Made by a program: the position numbers and the translations under genes | The notes under the pieces: generated by a model | Seen by the model: only the letters and a program-made list of their open reading frames with translations | What the model was told of the DNA's origin: nothing | The model's database searches: none | In this document: positions 1 to 8,112 of the stretch, in pieces | How positions within the stretch are numbered: position 1 is the first letter of the stretch | Layout of the letters: each line of letters begins with the position of its first letter | Origin: an uncultured Collinsella sp. | GTDB lineage: Bacteria > Actinomycetota > Coriobacteriia > Coriobacteriales > Coriobacteriaceae | NCBI GenBank assembly: GCA_958370325.1 | Contig: CATXJW010000036.1 | Location: 1 to 19,262, forward strand | Reading direction: 5' to 3' | DNA: 19,262 bases

Positions 1-2
1 TC

Positions 3-734
3 AACATCACCCCGGATGTCGCCATCGTCGACCCCGAGCTCACCTACACCATGCCCGCCAAGCTGTGCGCTCACACCGGCATGGACGCTCTGACCCACTG
101 CATGGAGGCCTACGTTTCCACCTGCGCTTCTATGTTCACCGATGCCAACGCCCTGCATGGCATCCGCGAGATCGTTGAGTGGCTGCCCAAGTCCTATGCT
201 GGCGACCATGAGGCCCGTCAGCACATGCACGAGGCTCAGTGCATCGCCGGCATCGCCTTCTCCTCGGGCCTGCTCGGCATCGTTCACTCCATGGCTCACA
301 AGACCGGTGCAGCCTTTGAGAACGGCCACATCATCCACGGTGCTGCTAACGCCATGTACCTGGGCAAGGTCATCCAGTGGAACTCCAAGGACCCGCGCGC
401 TGCCGAGCGTTACGCTTACGTGGCCAAGGAGATCCTGCACCTTCCCGGCGAGACCAACGAGGAGCTCATCGCTGCGCTCGTCCAGAAGATTCGCGACCTC
501 AACGACCAGCTCAACATTCCGCAGTCCATCAAGGATTACGCGAATGGTGGCGTGAAGGTCGACGCCGAGAACCCGCAGATGGTTTCCGAGGAGGAGTTCC
601 TCGCGAAGCTCCCCGAGATCGCCGCGAACGCCGAGCAGGACGCCTGCACGCCCGAGAACCCGCGTGAGACCAAGGCTGCCGACTTCGAGAAGATTCTCAA
701 GGCCTGCTACTACGACACCGACATCGATTTCTAA
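3..734 (+). CDS. Iron-containing alcohol dehydrogenase, C-terminal part (AdhE-like), cut by the window edge
   Basis: The reading frame is open from the first bases, so the gene starts outside the window. The visible 243 residues are the C-terminal, mostly helical metal-binding half of a group III (Fe-dependent) alcohol dehydrogenase, which interconverts aldehydes and alcohols with NAD(P)H in the cytoplasm. The three expected metal-ligand histidines lie in the motifs DALTHCMEAY, VHSMAHKTG and HIIHGAANA. The segment LNIPQSIKDY and the ending CTPENPR resemble the C-terminus of bifunctional acetaldehyde/alcohol dehydrogenase AdhE, where ethanol formation regenerates NAD+. A monofunctional butanol-dehydrogenase type enzyme cannot be excluded without the N-terminus. 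The gene is followed by a strong terminator. The family is certain; the AdhE identity is probable only. Confidence 0.88.
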   Translation, partial: NITPDVAIVDPELTYTMPAKLCAHTGMDALTHCMEAYVSTCASMFTDANALHGIREIVEWLPKSYAGDHEARQHMHEAQCIAGIAFSSGLLGIVHSMAHKTGAAFENGHIIHGAANAMYLGKVIQWNSKDPRAAERYAYVAKEILHLPGETNEELIAALVQKIRDLNDQLNIPQSIKDYANGGVKVDAENPQMVSEEEFLAKLPEIAANAEQDACTPENPRETKAADFEKILKACYYDTDIDF

Positions 735-756
735 TCGACTCTTGTTATCGTAACGA

Positions 757-796
757 GGGGCTCCGCACGTATCTGTACGGAGCCCCTTTCTTTTTT
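757..796 (+). terminator. Intrinsic terminator after the alcohol dehydrogenase gene
   Basis: A 9-bp perfect stem, GGGGCTCCG (757-765) with CGGAGCCCC (778-786), is followed at once by a T-rich tract (787-796). It lies only 16 nt before the next start codon. Confidence 0.9.
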
Positions 797-812
797 AGAG
801 AATGGGATAAAA

Positions 813-1913
813 ATGGCTGCAATTTTCAATAGCCCCAGCAAGTACATCCAGGGCCCGGACGAGCTGGCCAAGCTCGGCTCCTATGTCGAGCCGCTCGGCG
901 CTAAGGCCCTCGTCATCGTGACGCCTTCGGGCAAGAAGCGCGTCGGTGCCAAGATCGAGGGCGGATTTGTCGAGGCTAAGGCCGAGCTGCTGTTTGAGGA
1001 CTTTAATGGCGAGTGCTCCAAGGGCGAGGTCGATCGCCTGGTTGCGCTCGCCCGCGACAACGGTTGCGACATCATCGTCGGTGTCGGTGGCGGCAAGATT
1101 CTCGACACCGCGAAGGCCGTCGCCTACTACTTGGGGTCTCCGGTTATCATTTGCCCCACCATCGCCTCGACCGATGCACCGTGCTCGGCACTTTCGGTGC
1201 TCTACACCGACGACGGCCAGTTCGATAAATACCTCTTCCTTAAGGCAAACCCCAACATTGTCCTGATGGATACGACGGTTATCGCGGCGAGCCCGGTGCG
1301 CCTGACGGTTTCCGGTATGGGCGATGCGCTCGCAACCTACTTTGAGGCCCAGGCGACGCATGATGCCGACGGTGGCACTTGCGCCGGCGGCAAGGGCGGA
1401 ATGGCCGGCCTGGCGCTCGCCAAGCTCTGCTACGAGACGCTTATGGCCGATGGCGTCAAGGCCAAGGTCGCGCTGGAGAAGGGTGCGCTCACGCCTGCCG
1501 TCGAGCATATCATTGAGGCAAACACGCTGCTTTCGGGCATTGGCTTTGAGAGCTCGGGCCTTGCTGCTGCTCATGCCATCCACAATGGCCTGACGATGCT
1601 GCCCGAGTGCCACGGCATGTATCACGGCGAGAAGGTCGCCTTTGGCACCATCGTCCAGCTGGTACTCGAGGATGCCCCGACCGAGAAGCTCGAGGAAGTC
1701 TTGGGCTTCTGCATTGAGCTGGGCCTGCCGGTCACGATGAAGGAACTTGGCGTTGCTGAGCTTACGCGCGAGCAGGCCATGATTGTTGCCGAGGCCGCCT
1801 GCGCGCCCGATGACACCATGTGCAACATGCCGTTTGAGGTGACGCCTGAGATGGTCGCAAACGCCATTCTGGGTGCCGACGCGCTGGGCCACTACTATCT
1901 CATGGATGAGTAA
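813..1913 (+). CDS. gldA: Glycerol dehydrogenase (GldA family, Zn-dependent)
   Basis: This 366-residue protein matches E. coli GldA (367 aa) along its whole length. GldA oxidises glycerol to dihydroxyacetone with NAD+ in the cytoplasm. The N-terminal Rossmann-like domain carries VGVGGGKILDTAKA (about 89-102) and PTIASTDAPCSALSV (115-129) for NAD binding. The metal ligands D171 (GMGDALATYFEA), H254 (AAAHAIHNG) and H271 (MYHGEK) fall at the positions known for GldA. The start is the ATG at 813; the only upstream pairing is a weak GGGA at 804-807. The gene sits 16 nt downstream of a terminator, so its own promoter must overlap the hairpin or it relies on read-through. The family can also act on 1,2-diols or hydroxyacetone, so the physiological substrate is inferred. 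Confidence 0.93.
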   Translation: MAAIFNSPSKYIQGPDELAKLGSYVEPLGAKALVIVTPSGKKRVGAKIEGGFVEAKAELLFEDFNGECSKGEVDRLVALARDNGCDIIVGVGGGKILDTAKAVAYYLGSPVIICPTIASTDAPCSALSVLYTDDGQFDKYLFLKANPNIVLMDTTVIAASPVRLTVSGMGDALATYFEAQATHDADGGTCAGGKGGMAGLALAKLCYETLMADGVKAKVALEKGALTPAVEHIIEANTLLSGIGFESSGLAAAHAIHNGLTMLPECHGMYHGEKVAFGTIVQLVLEDAPTEKLEEVLGFCIELGLPVTMKELGVAELTREQAMIVAEAACAPDDTMCNMPFEVTPEMVANAILGADALGHYYLMDE

Positions 1914-1925
1914 ATCAAGCTAAGG

Positions 1926-1960
1926 AAGGGGCAAAGCCAGCAGGTTACTTTACCCCTTTT
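1926..1960 (+). terminator. Probable intrinsic terminator after gldA
   Basis: AAGGGGCAAAG (1926-1936) pairs with CTTTACCCCTT (1948-1958) with one C-A mismatch. The stem runs into a short TTTT stretch (1957-1960). The T tract is short and the right arm is shared with the neighbouring repeat element. Confidence 0.5.
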
Positions 1961-2025
1961 GCTATGGTGCAAAGTAACCTGTCCCCAATGCACAAGTTGG
2001 TGCAGGGGTTAGGTTACTTTGCACC
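1942..2025. repeat. Nested inverted-repeat element (REP-like) between two glycerol dehydrogenase genes
   Basis: GGTGCAAAGTAACCT (1966-1980) and its perfect reverse complement AGGTTACTTTGCACC (2011-2025) enclose a second inverted repeat: CCCC (1983-1986) with GGGG (2005-2008), and TGCAC with GTGCA around an AAGTTG loop. A third partial arm, AGGTTACTTT, is at 1942-1951 and can pair with AAAGTAACCT at 1971-1980. Such small nested palindromes resemble REP elements moved by RAYT transposases. No transposase is present here and the REP assignment is inference. Confidence 0.65.
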
Positions 2026-2056
2026 AATCGTTGTTTGATGAAGGGCGGATTCTCGT

Positions 2057-3124
2057 ATGGCGCTTCCCATGGTTTATGGCGGTCCCGGCCGGTATGTTCA
2101 AGGGCCGGGCGAACTTTCGCGTCAGGGCAGGTATTTGTCATGGTTGGGCTGCGCTGCCTATGTCTTGTTTGACCAGGGCACCGAGGATCGGCTGTGCAAG
2201 CAGATTGTCGATGGATTTCTGGATGAAGATCTAAGCGAGCCGTTCTTCAAGATTTACAACGGTCCGTGTACGGAAGAGGCCGTTGTCGAAATGGCCAAGG
2301 AAGCCCGGGCCGAGTATTGCGACATGGTGGTGGGTATTGGCGGCGGCAAAATGCTCGATATCGCCAAGGCAGTAGCGTTTTATGCCGAGTTGCCGTTGTG
2401 CGTATGTCCCACGGCGGCTTCGATGGACGGTCCGTGCAGCGCGATTTCGGTGCTGTATCACGAGGATGGGTCGTTCGACCGCTACCTGATGCTCGAGAAG
2501 AATCCGGACCTGGTCGTGGTCGATACCAACGTGGTCGCGGCGGCCCCGCTGCGTATGACGGTCGCTGGTATGGGCGATGCGCTGGCAACGTACTTCGAGG
2601 CGCGTTCGTGCGTCGCGGCGCGCGGCGCCAACGAGCATGGTGGCGCGCCGGGGCACTTGGCCCTGGTTGCGGCTCGTGCCTGCTATGACACACTTATGGA
2701 GTACGGTATCGCTGCCAAGCGCGATCTCAAAAAGGGGCGTACATCGCCAGCGGTTGAACGCCTGATCGAGTGCAATATTCTGCTCTCGGGCGTCGGCTTT
2801 GAGAGCGGTGGCTTGGCGTTGGCGCATGCCATCGCCAACGGTCTGACGATTCTGCCCGAGTGCAAGGCCATGCATGGTGAGGCTGTGGCATTTGGCCTGG
2901 CGGTGCAGCTGCGTCTGGAGCGTGCGCCCGAGCTTGATCAGGTGCTCGAGTTTTGCCAGCGCGTTGGTCTGCCGACGACGCTCGAGGAGCTGGGCCTTGG
3001 CGAGATTTCCGATGCCGACCTGCAAGGTGTTGCAAATGGTGTCTTTAGAAACGAGCGCAACATGGCAAACGAGCAGGCCAAGGTGACCAAACAAAAGCTC
3101 GTTCAGCTCATGTGCGAGGCATAG
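2057..3124 (+). CDS. Divergent GldA-type glycerol dehydrogenase paralogue
   Basis: The 355-residue protein is colinear with the GldA encoded just upstream but clearly diverged. It keeps the dinucleotide motif GIGGGKMLDIAKA (about 93-105). Metal ligands are D174 (GMGDALATYFEA), H257 (LAHAIANG) and H273 (AMHGEA). Changes include PTAASMDGPCSA in place of PTIASTDAPCSA, a one-residue deletion before the last ligand, and MHGEA in place of YHGEK. It is probably a Zn-dependent NAD(P)-linked polyol or hydroxyketone dehydrogenase with altered substrate preference. The ATG at 2057 follows GAAGGGCGG with good spacing. A REP-like element and a likely terminator separate it from gldA, so the two may not form one operon. 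Sequence near the N-terminus (residues 25-60) is the least GldA-like part. Confidence 0.85.
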   Translation: MALPMVYGGPGRYVQGPGELSRQGRYLSWLGCAAYVLFDQGTEDRLCKQIVDGFLDEDLSEPFFKIYNGPCTEEAVVEMAKEARAEYCDMVVGIGGGKMLDIAKAVAFYAELPLCVCPTAASMDGPCSAISVLYHEDGSFDRYLMLEKNPDLVVVDTNVVAAAPLRMTVAGMGDALATYFEARSCVAARGANEHGGAPGHLALVAARACYDTLMEYGIAAKRDLKKGRTSPAVERLIECNILLSGVGFESGGLALAHAIANGLTILPECKAMHGEAVAFGLAVQLRLERAPELDQVLEFCQRVGLPTTLEELGLGEISDADLQGVANGVFRNERNMANEQAKVTKQKLVQLMCEA

Positions 3125-3275
3125 TTTGGCGCTTGATCGACCTTGTGCAATCGAGGCGGCGATAGGCCATGGGCTATTTGCCGCAAAGATGCTCCGCGTG
3201 TAATTTGCCCGAGGCGTGGGTCGATAGCGTATCATTATCTCTTGCTTGTTTGCACTGCTCAGGGAGGGGCCGCGC

Positions 3276-4529
3276 ATGGCGCAGGAACACGATCTGTTTG
3301 ATGACATTATCGAGATCAGCAAGGGTTTCGACTTTCTTAAAAACCCGCTTGGTGGCGTGACCGATGCGCTCGATCCGTCGGCGCCGCAGTGGAATCCTGC
3401 CGACTACAAGGAGCGTCCGCGCGGCAACACCATTCCGTGCTTGACCTGTAAAAACGAAAAGAGCGGCTGCACCGCGTGCATGGACGTGTGCCCGGTCAAC
3501 GCTATCGAGGTCGAGGAAGACGCCATTGAGATTCTCGACTCTTGTCGCAAGTGCGGCCTGTGCGCCGCTGCCTGTCCGACCGAGGCGATCATCTCGCCGC
3601 GCCTGGCGCCCAAAAACCTGTATGACGACATTGTCTCGGCGGCAACGAGCCACGAGACCGCCTACGTCACCTGCACGCGCGCCCTCAAGCGCATGCCGCG
3701 CGAAAACGAAGTCGTTGTTGCCTGCGTGGGCGATATTACTGCCGAGACCTGGTTCTCGGTGCTGGCCGACTATCCCAACGTGAGCGTCTACCTGCCACTG
3801 GGCGTGTGCGATAAGTGCCGCAACACCGGTGGCGAGGACATTCTGGGCGAGGCAATTGCGAAGGCCGAGGAGTGGTCTGGCACGGGCATGGGCCTGGAGG
3901 TCGACCCCAAGAGCCTCAAGTGCCATAAGCTTCGCGAGTACGAGCGCAAGGAGTACATGGAAAAGATCGCCCGTACGACGGGCCTGACGGTGACCAAGCT
4001 CAACCCGGCGACGGCGGCGTTAGCCTCGGTGACGCAGAAGCTCAAAGCCCATCGCCATCAGATTACCCAGTTGGAACGCACGCTCAACACCATGTGTGGC
4101 ACCACGACGACCAAGCGTCGCCGTTCGCTCACGCACGGGCGGCAGCTGGTGCTCTCGACGCTGCAGAACCACCCCGAGCTTGCCCAGAACATGCAGGTGA
4201 GCACGCCGGAATGCGATTTTGACAAGTGCACGTCGTGTGGCGAGTGTGTCAATGTATGCCCCACGTTCGCCTGCGATTTGGTGGGAAGCGGCCGCTTTGC
4301 GTTGGAGTCCACGTATTGCTTGGGCTGCGGTGCCTGCGTCAAAGTTTGTCCCGAACATGCGCTCAAGCTTGTTGAGCACGATGCGTCCAACTTGGTTGTC
4401 GTCGACCCCGAAGCCGAGGAAAAGGCTGCCCAGAAGGCGAAGGCTCATGAAGAAGCCCAGAAGGTCAAGGCCGAGGCGAAGGCTAAGCTCGACAAGATGC
4501 TCGATCAAGTGGAGAAGCTCGCGGACTAG
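3276..4529 (+). CDS. Polyferredoxin with four [4Fe-4S] motifs and an unassigned central domain
   Basis: The ATG at 3276 is chosen because AGGGAGG (3261-3267) precedes it by 8 nt; an in-frame TTG at 3246 has no such site. The 417-residue product has two ferredoxin modules. The N-terminal one carries C55/C58/C65/C68/C72-P and C90/C93/C96/C100-P; the C-terminal one carries C318/C321/C324/C328-P and C348/C351/C354/C358-P. Between them (about 110-310) is a domain I do not recognise, with C133, C150 and a C178-x2-C181 pair that might hold another metal site. The C-terminus (from about 375) is a charged Ala/Lys/Glu helix, likely coiled coil. No signal peptide or membrane segment is visible, so it is probably a cytoplasmic electron carrier or a subunit of a redox complex. 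No obvious partner enzyme is adjacent. Confidence 0.85.
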   Translation: MAQEHDLFDDIIEISKGFDFLKNPLGGVTDALDPSAPQWNPADYKERPRGNTIPCLTCKNEKSGCTACMDVCPVNAIEVEEDAIEILDSCRKCGLCAAACPTEAIISPRLAPKNLYDDIVSAATSHETAYVTCTRALKRMPRENEVVVACVGDITAETWFSVLADYPNVSVYLPLGVCDKCRNTGGEDILGEAIAKAEEWSGTGMGLEVDPKSLKCHKLREYERKEYMEKIARTTGLTVTKLNPATAALASVTQKLKAHRHQITQLERTLNTMCGTTTTKRRRSLTHGRQLVLSTLQNHPELAQNMQVSTPECDFDKCTSCGECVNVCPTFACDLVGSGRFALESTYCLGCGACVKVCPEHALKLVEHDASNLVVVDPEAEEKAAQKAKAHEEAQKVKAEAKAKLDKMLDQVEKLAD

Positions 4530-4576
4530 TCAGCGACTCCTATCTCTGCTTCATTCGTGCCGCCGTGGCGTCCGGG

Positions 4577-4606
4577 TTCGCCCAGATGCTGCGGCGGCGC
4601 TATACT
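4577..4606 (+). promoter_or_regulatory. Candidate promoter for ychF
   Basis: TATACT (4601-4606) is a good -10 hexamer, 38 nt before the ychF start. TTCGCC (4577-4582) is a weak -35 at 18-nt spacing. No terminator is evident after the ferredoxin gene, so read-through is also possible. Confidence 0.45.
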
Positions 4607-4643
4607 TATGCAGTTTGAAGTACCTGTACCAAAAGGAGCTGTC

Positions 4644-5720
<1,077 letters not shown>

Positions 5721-5731
5721 GGACGACGCAT

Positions 5732-6115
5732 ATGTTTAAATATGGCAAAAAAGCTGGCTACATGGGTATTGCGCTGCTCGTACTTGCGGTGATTCCGCTG
5801 GTGGTCGCAGCGTGTGTTATCCCCAACATTGGTCCCGAGGTGGCAACAAAGTTTAATGCCGCCGGCGAGGCGACGCGCTGGGGCAAGAGCTACGAGTTGC
5901 TGGCGTTGCCGGTGCTCAACTTGCTGCTGAGCGTGGCGACGTACTTTACGGCGGGACGCCAGGCAAAGAACAATGATGACTCCGCCGCCATGGCGCGCAT
6001 CGTGTGCGAGCGCTATCTGCGTAACGGTTGCATCACGGGTGTGTTCCTCAATGTGATCAACGTCTACTTTATGTATTCGGCGATTACCGGTATGGGCTTT
6101 GGCCTGGGCTTTTAG
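5732..6115 (+). CDS. Small DUF1648/SdpI-like membrane protein
   Basis: This 127-residue protein has three predicted membrane helices at about 12-30, 56-74 and 98-122. The region IPNIGPEVATKFNAAGEA followed by WGKSYELLALP (about 31-60) is the DUF1648 signature: a conserved IP, an FN..G loop, then a second helix starting with a Leu/Pro motif. DUF1648 occurs in SdpI-type immunity proteins of Bacillus, which protect against a toxic peptide, but this copy is shorter than SdpI and a role in immunity is not shown. AAGGACG (5719-5725) overlapping the ychF stop serves as ribosome site. The 11-nt gap suggests cotranscription with ychF. The function is otherwise unknown. Confidence 0.8.
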   Translation: MFKYGKKAGYMGIALLVLAVIPLVVAACVIPNIGPEVATKFNAAGEATRWGKSYELLALPVLNLLLSVATYFTAGRQAKNNDDSAAMARIVCERYLRNGCITGVFLNVINVYFMYSAITGMGFGLGF

Positions 6116-6124
6116 CTTGCGCCT

Positions 6125-6514
6125 TTAGGCAACGAGCCTGCAAGCATATTCGATGGCTGCTGCGAGGCCGCCGCTCGATCGTGGTTTAAAGACCATGTCG
6201 GCGGCGGCCTCGTTTTCGTATCCGGCACCGCGAAGGGCGAGTGCGACGCCGGCTTCGAGGAGAAGGGGCAGGCCACGCTGGCTGGTTGCTATTACTACGG
6301 CCTGGCCAAGGGCGCAGCCGTGCGTTCGGCATTGAGCGGCGAGCTCGCCTCTCGCCGGGTCGGGGAGTAGTGCGGTCGCGACACGGCTCGATAGCAACGC
6401 AAAGGCCGTTCGTTCGTCTGGGGAAAGGTATTCGGCCTCAACGATGACAATCCTGGGCTGCACACCGTCTGCGCAACGTGATTTCTGACGCATGTAAATC
6501 GAGCAAGCCGACAT
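6125..6514 (-). CDS. Small HAD-like protein lacking catalytic acidic residues (hypothetical)
   Basis: The start at 6514 is preceded on the minus strand by AGGAG seven nt upstream, better than the longer in-frame start at 6538; the product is 129 residues. Residues 71-123 resemble, without gaps, the C-terminal segment of Cof-type HAD phosphatases: a strand VVIA, then LPLLLEAGVALAL, AAADMVFKP and GGLAAAIEY. The usual Mg-binding GDxxND motif reads ATSQRG, and the N-terminal DxD nucleophile motif is absent. It is therefore unlikely to be an active phosphatase. It may be a sensor or binding relic, or a decayed HAD gene. The neighbour is a divergent XRE regulator sharing a 77-bp intergenic region with a perfect palindrome, which suggests regulation by that protein. 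The HAD resemblance is by eye and tentative. Confidence 0.62.
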   Translation of the reverse strand: MSACSIYMRQKSRCADGVQPRIVIVEAEYLSPDERTAFALLSSRVATALLPDPARGELAAQCRTHGCALGQAVVIATSQRGLPLLLEAGVALALRGAGYENEAAADMVFKPRSSGGLAAAIEYACRLVA

Positions 6515-6536
6515 AGAAAACTCCTGTATATTCGGC

Positions 6537-6562
6537 AAAACGTAAACTATAGTTTACGTTTT
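6537..6562. promoter_or_regulatory. Perfect 26-bp palindromic operator between divergent genes
   Basis: The 26 bases form a perfect palindrome whose left half is AAAACGTAAACTA, centred at 6549/6550. A TATAGT hexamer lies in the centre on either strand and could serve as a -10. The site is 28 nt upstream of the XRE gene and 22 nt upstream of the HAD-like gene. It is the obvious operator for the XRE protein as a dimer, controlling one or both genes; that assignment is inference. Confidence 0.72.
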
Positions 6563-6590
6563 TGTTCGGCTCCATTTCAAACTCGGCTGC

Positions 6591-6809
6591 ATGGACGAAC
6601 GTGCGAAACAGATTCTTGGCAGGCGGGTCGAAGAGGCGCGCAGAGACCTTGGTATCTCCAAGGTTGAGTTTTGTGTGGCGACAGGAATCAGCCGACCCTA
6701 CCTCGACCGAATCGAAGATGGGACGGCAAATTTCACGCTCAAGGTTCTATTTAAGATCGCGCCCGCACTCGGCATGACGGTGTCAGAGCTTCTCGAGGGG
6801 ATCGAATAG
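6591..6809 (+). CDS. Small XRE-family helix-turn-helix regulator
   Basis: This 72-residue protein is almost entirely one HTH_3/Cro-C1 domain. Helices run from about 5 to 68, with the turn-recognition region GISKVEFCVATGISRPYL and the conserved IEDGTANFTLKVL before the final helix. There is no sensor or oligomerisation domain. It probably binds DNA as a dimer at the perfect palindrome centred 41 nt upstream, repressing itself and the divergent HAD-like gene. No clear Shine-Dalgarno sequence precedes the ATG at 6591, so translation may be weak or leaderless. The gene converges on the asparaginase gene with a 22-nt gap. Confidence 0.82.
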   Translation: MDERAKQILGRRVEEARRDLGISKVEFCVATGISRPYLDRIEDGTANFTLKVLFKIAPALGMTVSELLEGIE

Positions 6810-6831
6810 GGGATACCCGTCGACAACTGAA

Positions 6832-7845
6832 TTACGCCATCGGGATGCGGTCGTGGTTGACTTGGCTGTAGAACAGGCGCTGGATCTCGGCGGCATCGCG
6901 TGACTGGCCGAGCGCCCACATGGTCTTGGCCACGAGCGTCTCGGTGGTCATGTCGTCGCCGCGCAAAATGCCCGGATGATCGGCGTAGGCACGGCCGACC
7001 TCATAAACACCCAGGTCAAGGCCCTCTTCGGGGACCTGCGTGGTCATAACGACAGTACGACCCGAATCGACCCAGCGAAAAATCGCCTCCTGGAACGACT
7101 CGCCCGACTCGCCAAACTCGGGAATACCGCCAATGCCAAAGGTCTCAAGGATTACAGCGTCGTAGCTATCGGCAAGGGCGTCGAGGATGCCCGGGTTTAC
7201 GCCGGGCGTGAGCTTGAGTACAAATACGCGCGGGTCGATGCTGTCGTAGAAACGCACCGGGTTTTCGCCCTGATGCGTGCCGTGAAGCCCGTTGCGCACA
7301 ATGCGGTCGTTGCGGATGTAGGCAATGGGCGGATAGTTGACGCTAATGAACGCGTTAAAGCTCATGGTACGCTGCTTGCGGGCGCGCGTGCCGGCAATGG
7401 CGACGCCGCCAAACACAATCGAGACATCGTGCGAGTGCTCGTCGAGCGCATAGAGCAGGCTCTGGTACAGGTTGAGCTTGGCGTCGGTAAATGGATTGCC
7501 CATGGGCTTTTGCGAGCCGGTGAGCACGATGGGCTTGGGGCTGTCCTGAATCAGGTAGGAAAGCGCTGCCGCGGTGTAGCTCATGGTGTCGGTGCCGTGC
7601 AGAATCACGAAGCCGTCGTGGTCGGCATAACCCTCGACGATGACGTCGCGAATACGCATCCAGTCACTGGGGCGCATATTGGTGCTGTCGATGTTCATGG
7701 GCTGCACGACGTCGAGCTCGCAGAGGCCCGAGATCTCGGGGACGCTCTGGGCGAGCTCCTCACCGGTCAGGGCGGGGGAGAGGCCGTTGCCGTCCTCGGT
7801 CGATGCGATGGTGCCGCCCGTGGCGATGAGAAGGATGCGCTTCAT
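6832..7845 (-). CDS. ansA: L-asparaginase, cytoplasmic type I
   Basis: The start is placed at 7845 (MKRILLIATGGTIAS), preceded by AGGA; an upstream in-frame start at 7917 would add 24 residues unlike the family. The resulting 337 aa agrees with E. coli AnsA (338 aa). It hydrolyses asparagine to aspartate and ammonia. The two catalytic threonines are T12 in ATGGTIAS and T85 in ILHGTDTMSYTAAALSYL, with D86 beside the latter. No signal peptide is present, consistent with the cytoplasmic type I enzyme rather than the periplasmic AnsB. It is transcribed away from guaA across a 267-bp region and ends 22 nt from the convergent XRE gene. Confidence 0.93.
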   Translation of the reverse strand: MKRILLIATGGTIASTEDGNGLSPALTGEELAQSVPEISGLCELDVVQPMNIDSTNMRPSDWMRIRDVIVEGYADHDGFVILHGTDTMSYTAAALSYLIQDSPKPIVLTGSQKPMGNPFTDAKLNLYQSLLYALDEHSHDVSIVFGGVAIAGTRARKQRTMSFNAFISVNYPPIAYIRNDRIVRNGLHGTHQGENPVRFYDSIDPRVFVLKLTPGVNPGILDALADSYDAVILETFGIGGIPEFGESGESFQEAIFRWVDSGRTVVMTTQVPEEGLDLGVYEVGRAYADHPGILRGDDMTTETLVAKTMWALGQSRDAAEIQRLFYSQVNHDRIPMA

Positions 7846-7915
7846 TCTGGTATTCCTATCGTATTTGCCGCCACAGAGGCGGAGTCGTTCGGCAGTATTG
7901 TGGCACAGGGCGTCC

Positions 7916-7956
7916 AATGTTCAAACGTATTACATCATCTGTAACGTTTGGTAACA
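7916..7956. promoter_or_regulatory. Imperfect inverted repeat in the asparaginase-guaA intergenic region
   Basis: CAAACGT (7922-7928) and ACGTTTG (7944-7950) form a perfect 7-bp inverted repeat with an inner TACA/TGTA pair (7931-7934 and 7940-7943). Outer TGTT and AACA extend it with bulges. It lies about 75 nt upstream of the ansA start and could be an operator. No T tract follows on either strand, so a terminator is unlikely. The rest of 7846-8112 shows no gene; TACACT (8041-8046) and TATAAC (8032-8037) are possible -10 elements for guaA without a convincing -35. Confidence 0.4.
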
Positions 7957-8112
7957 CTTCAATCGCCGTCAAATAGGGGCCAGGTCGTGCGTTTGCCGTG
8001 CTCTGATGGCTGCGAGGGACGAGAAACCCCATATAACGTGTACACTATGTAAGCTGTTTTCGTTTATTCGCGCGGGTGGGCACCGGCTCCCCGCCAACAA
8101 GAGGGGGAAACC

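Noticed and set aside
795..1892. 365-codon open frame antisense to gldA, and a similar one at 2231-3322
   Set aside because: Both mirror well-supported dehydrogenase genes and show no family signature.
8066..8100. GGGTGGGCACCGG before guaA as part of a ZTP or purine riboswitch
   Set aside because: The short match lacks the upstream stems of the ZTP motif, and no purine aptamer core is present; a simple GC hairpin is enough to explain it.
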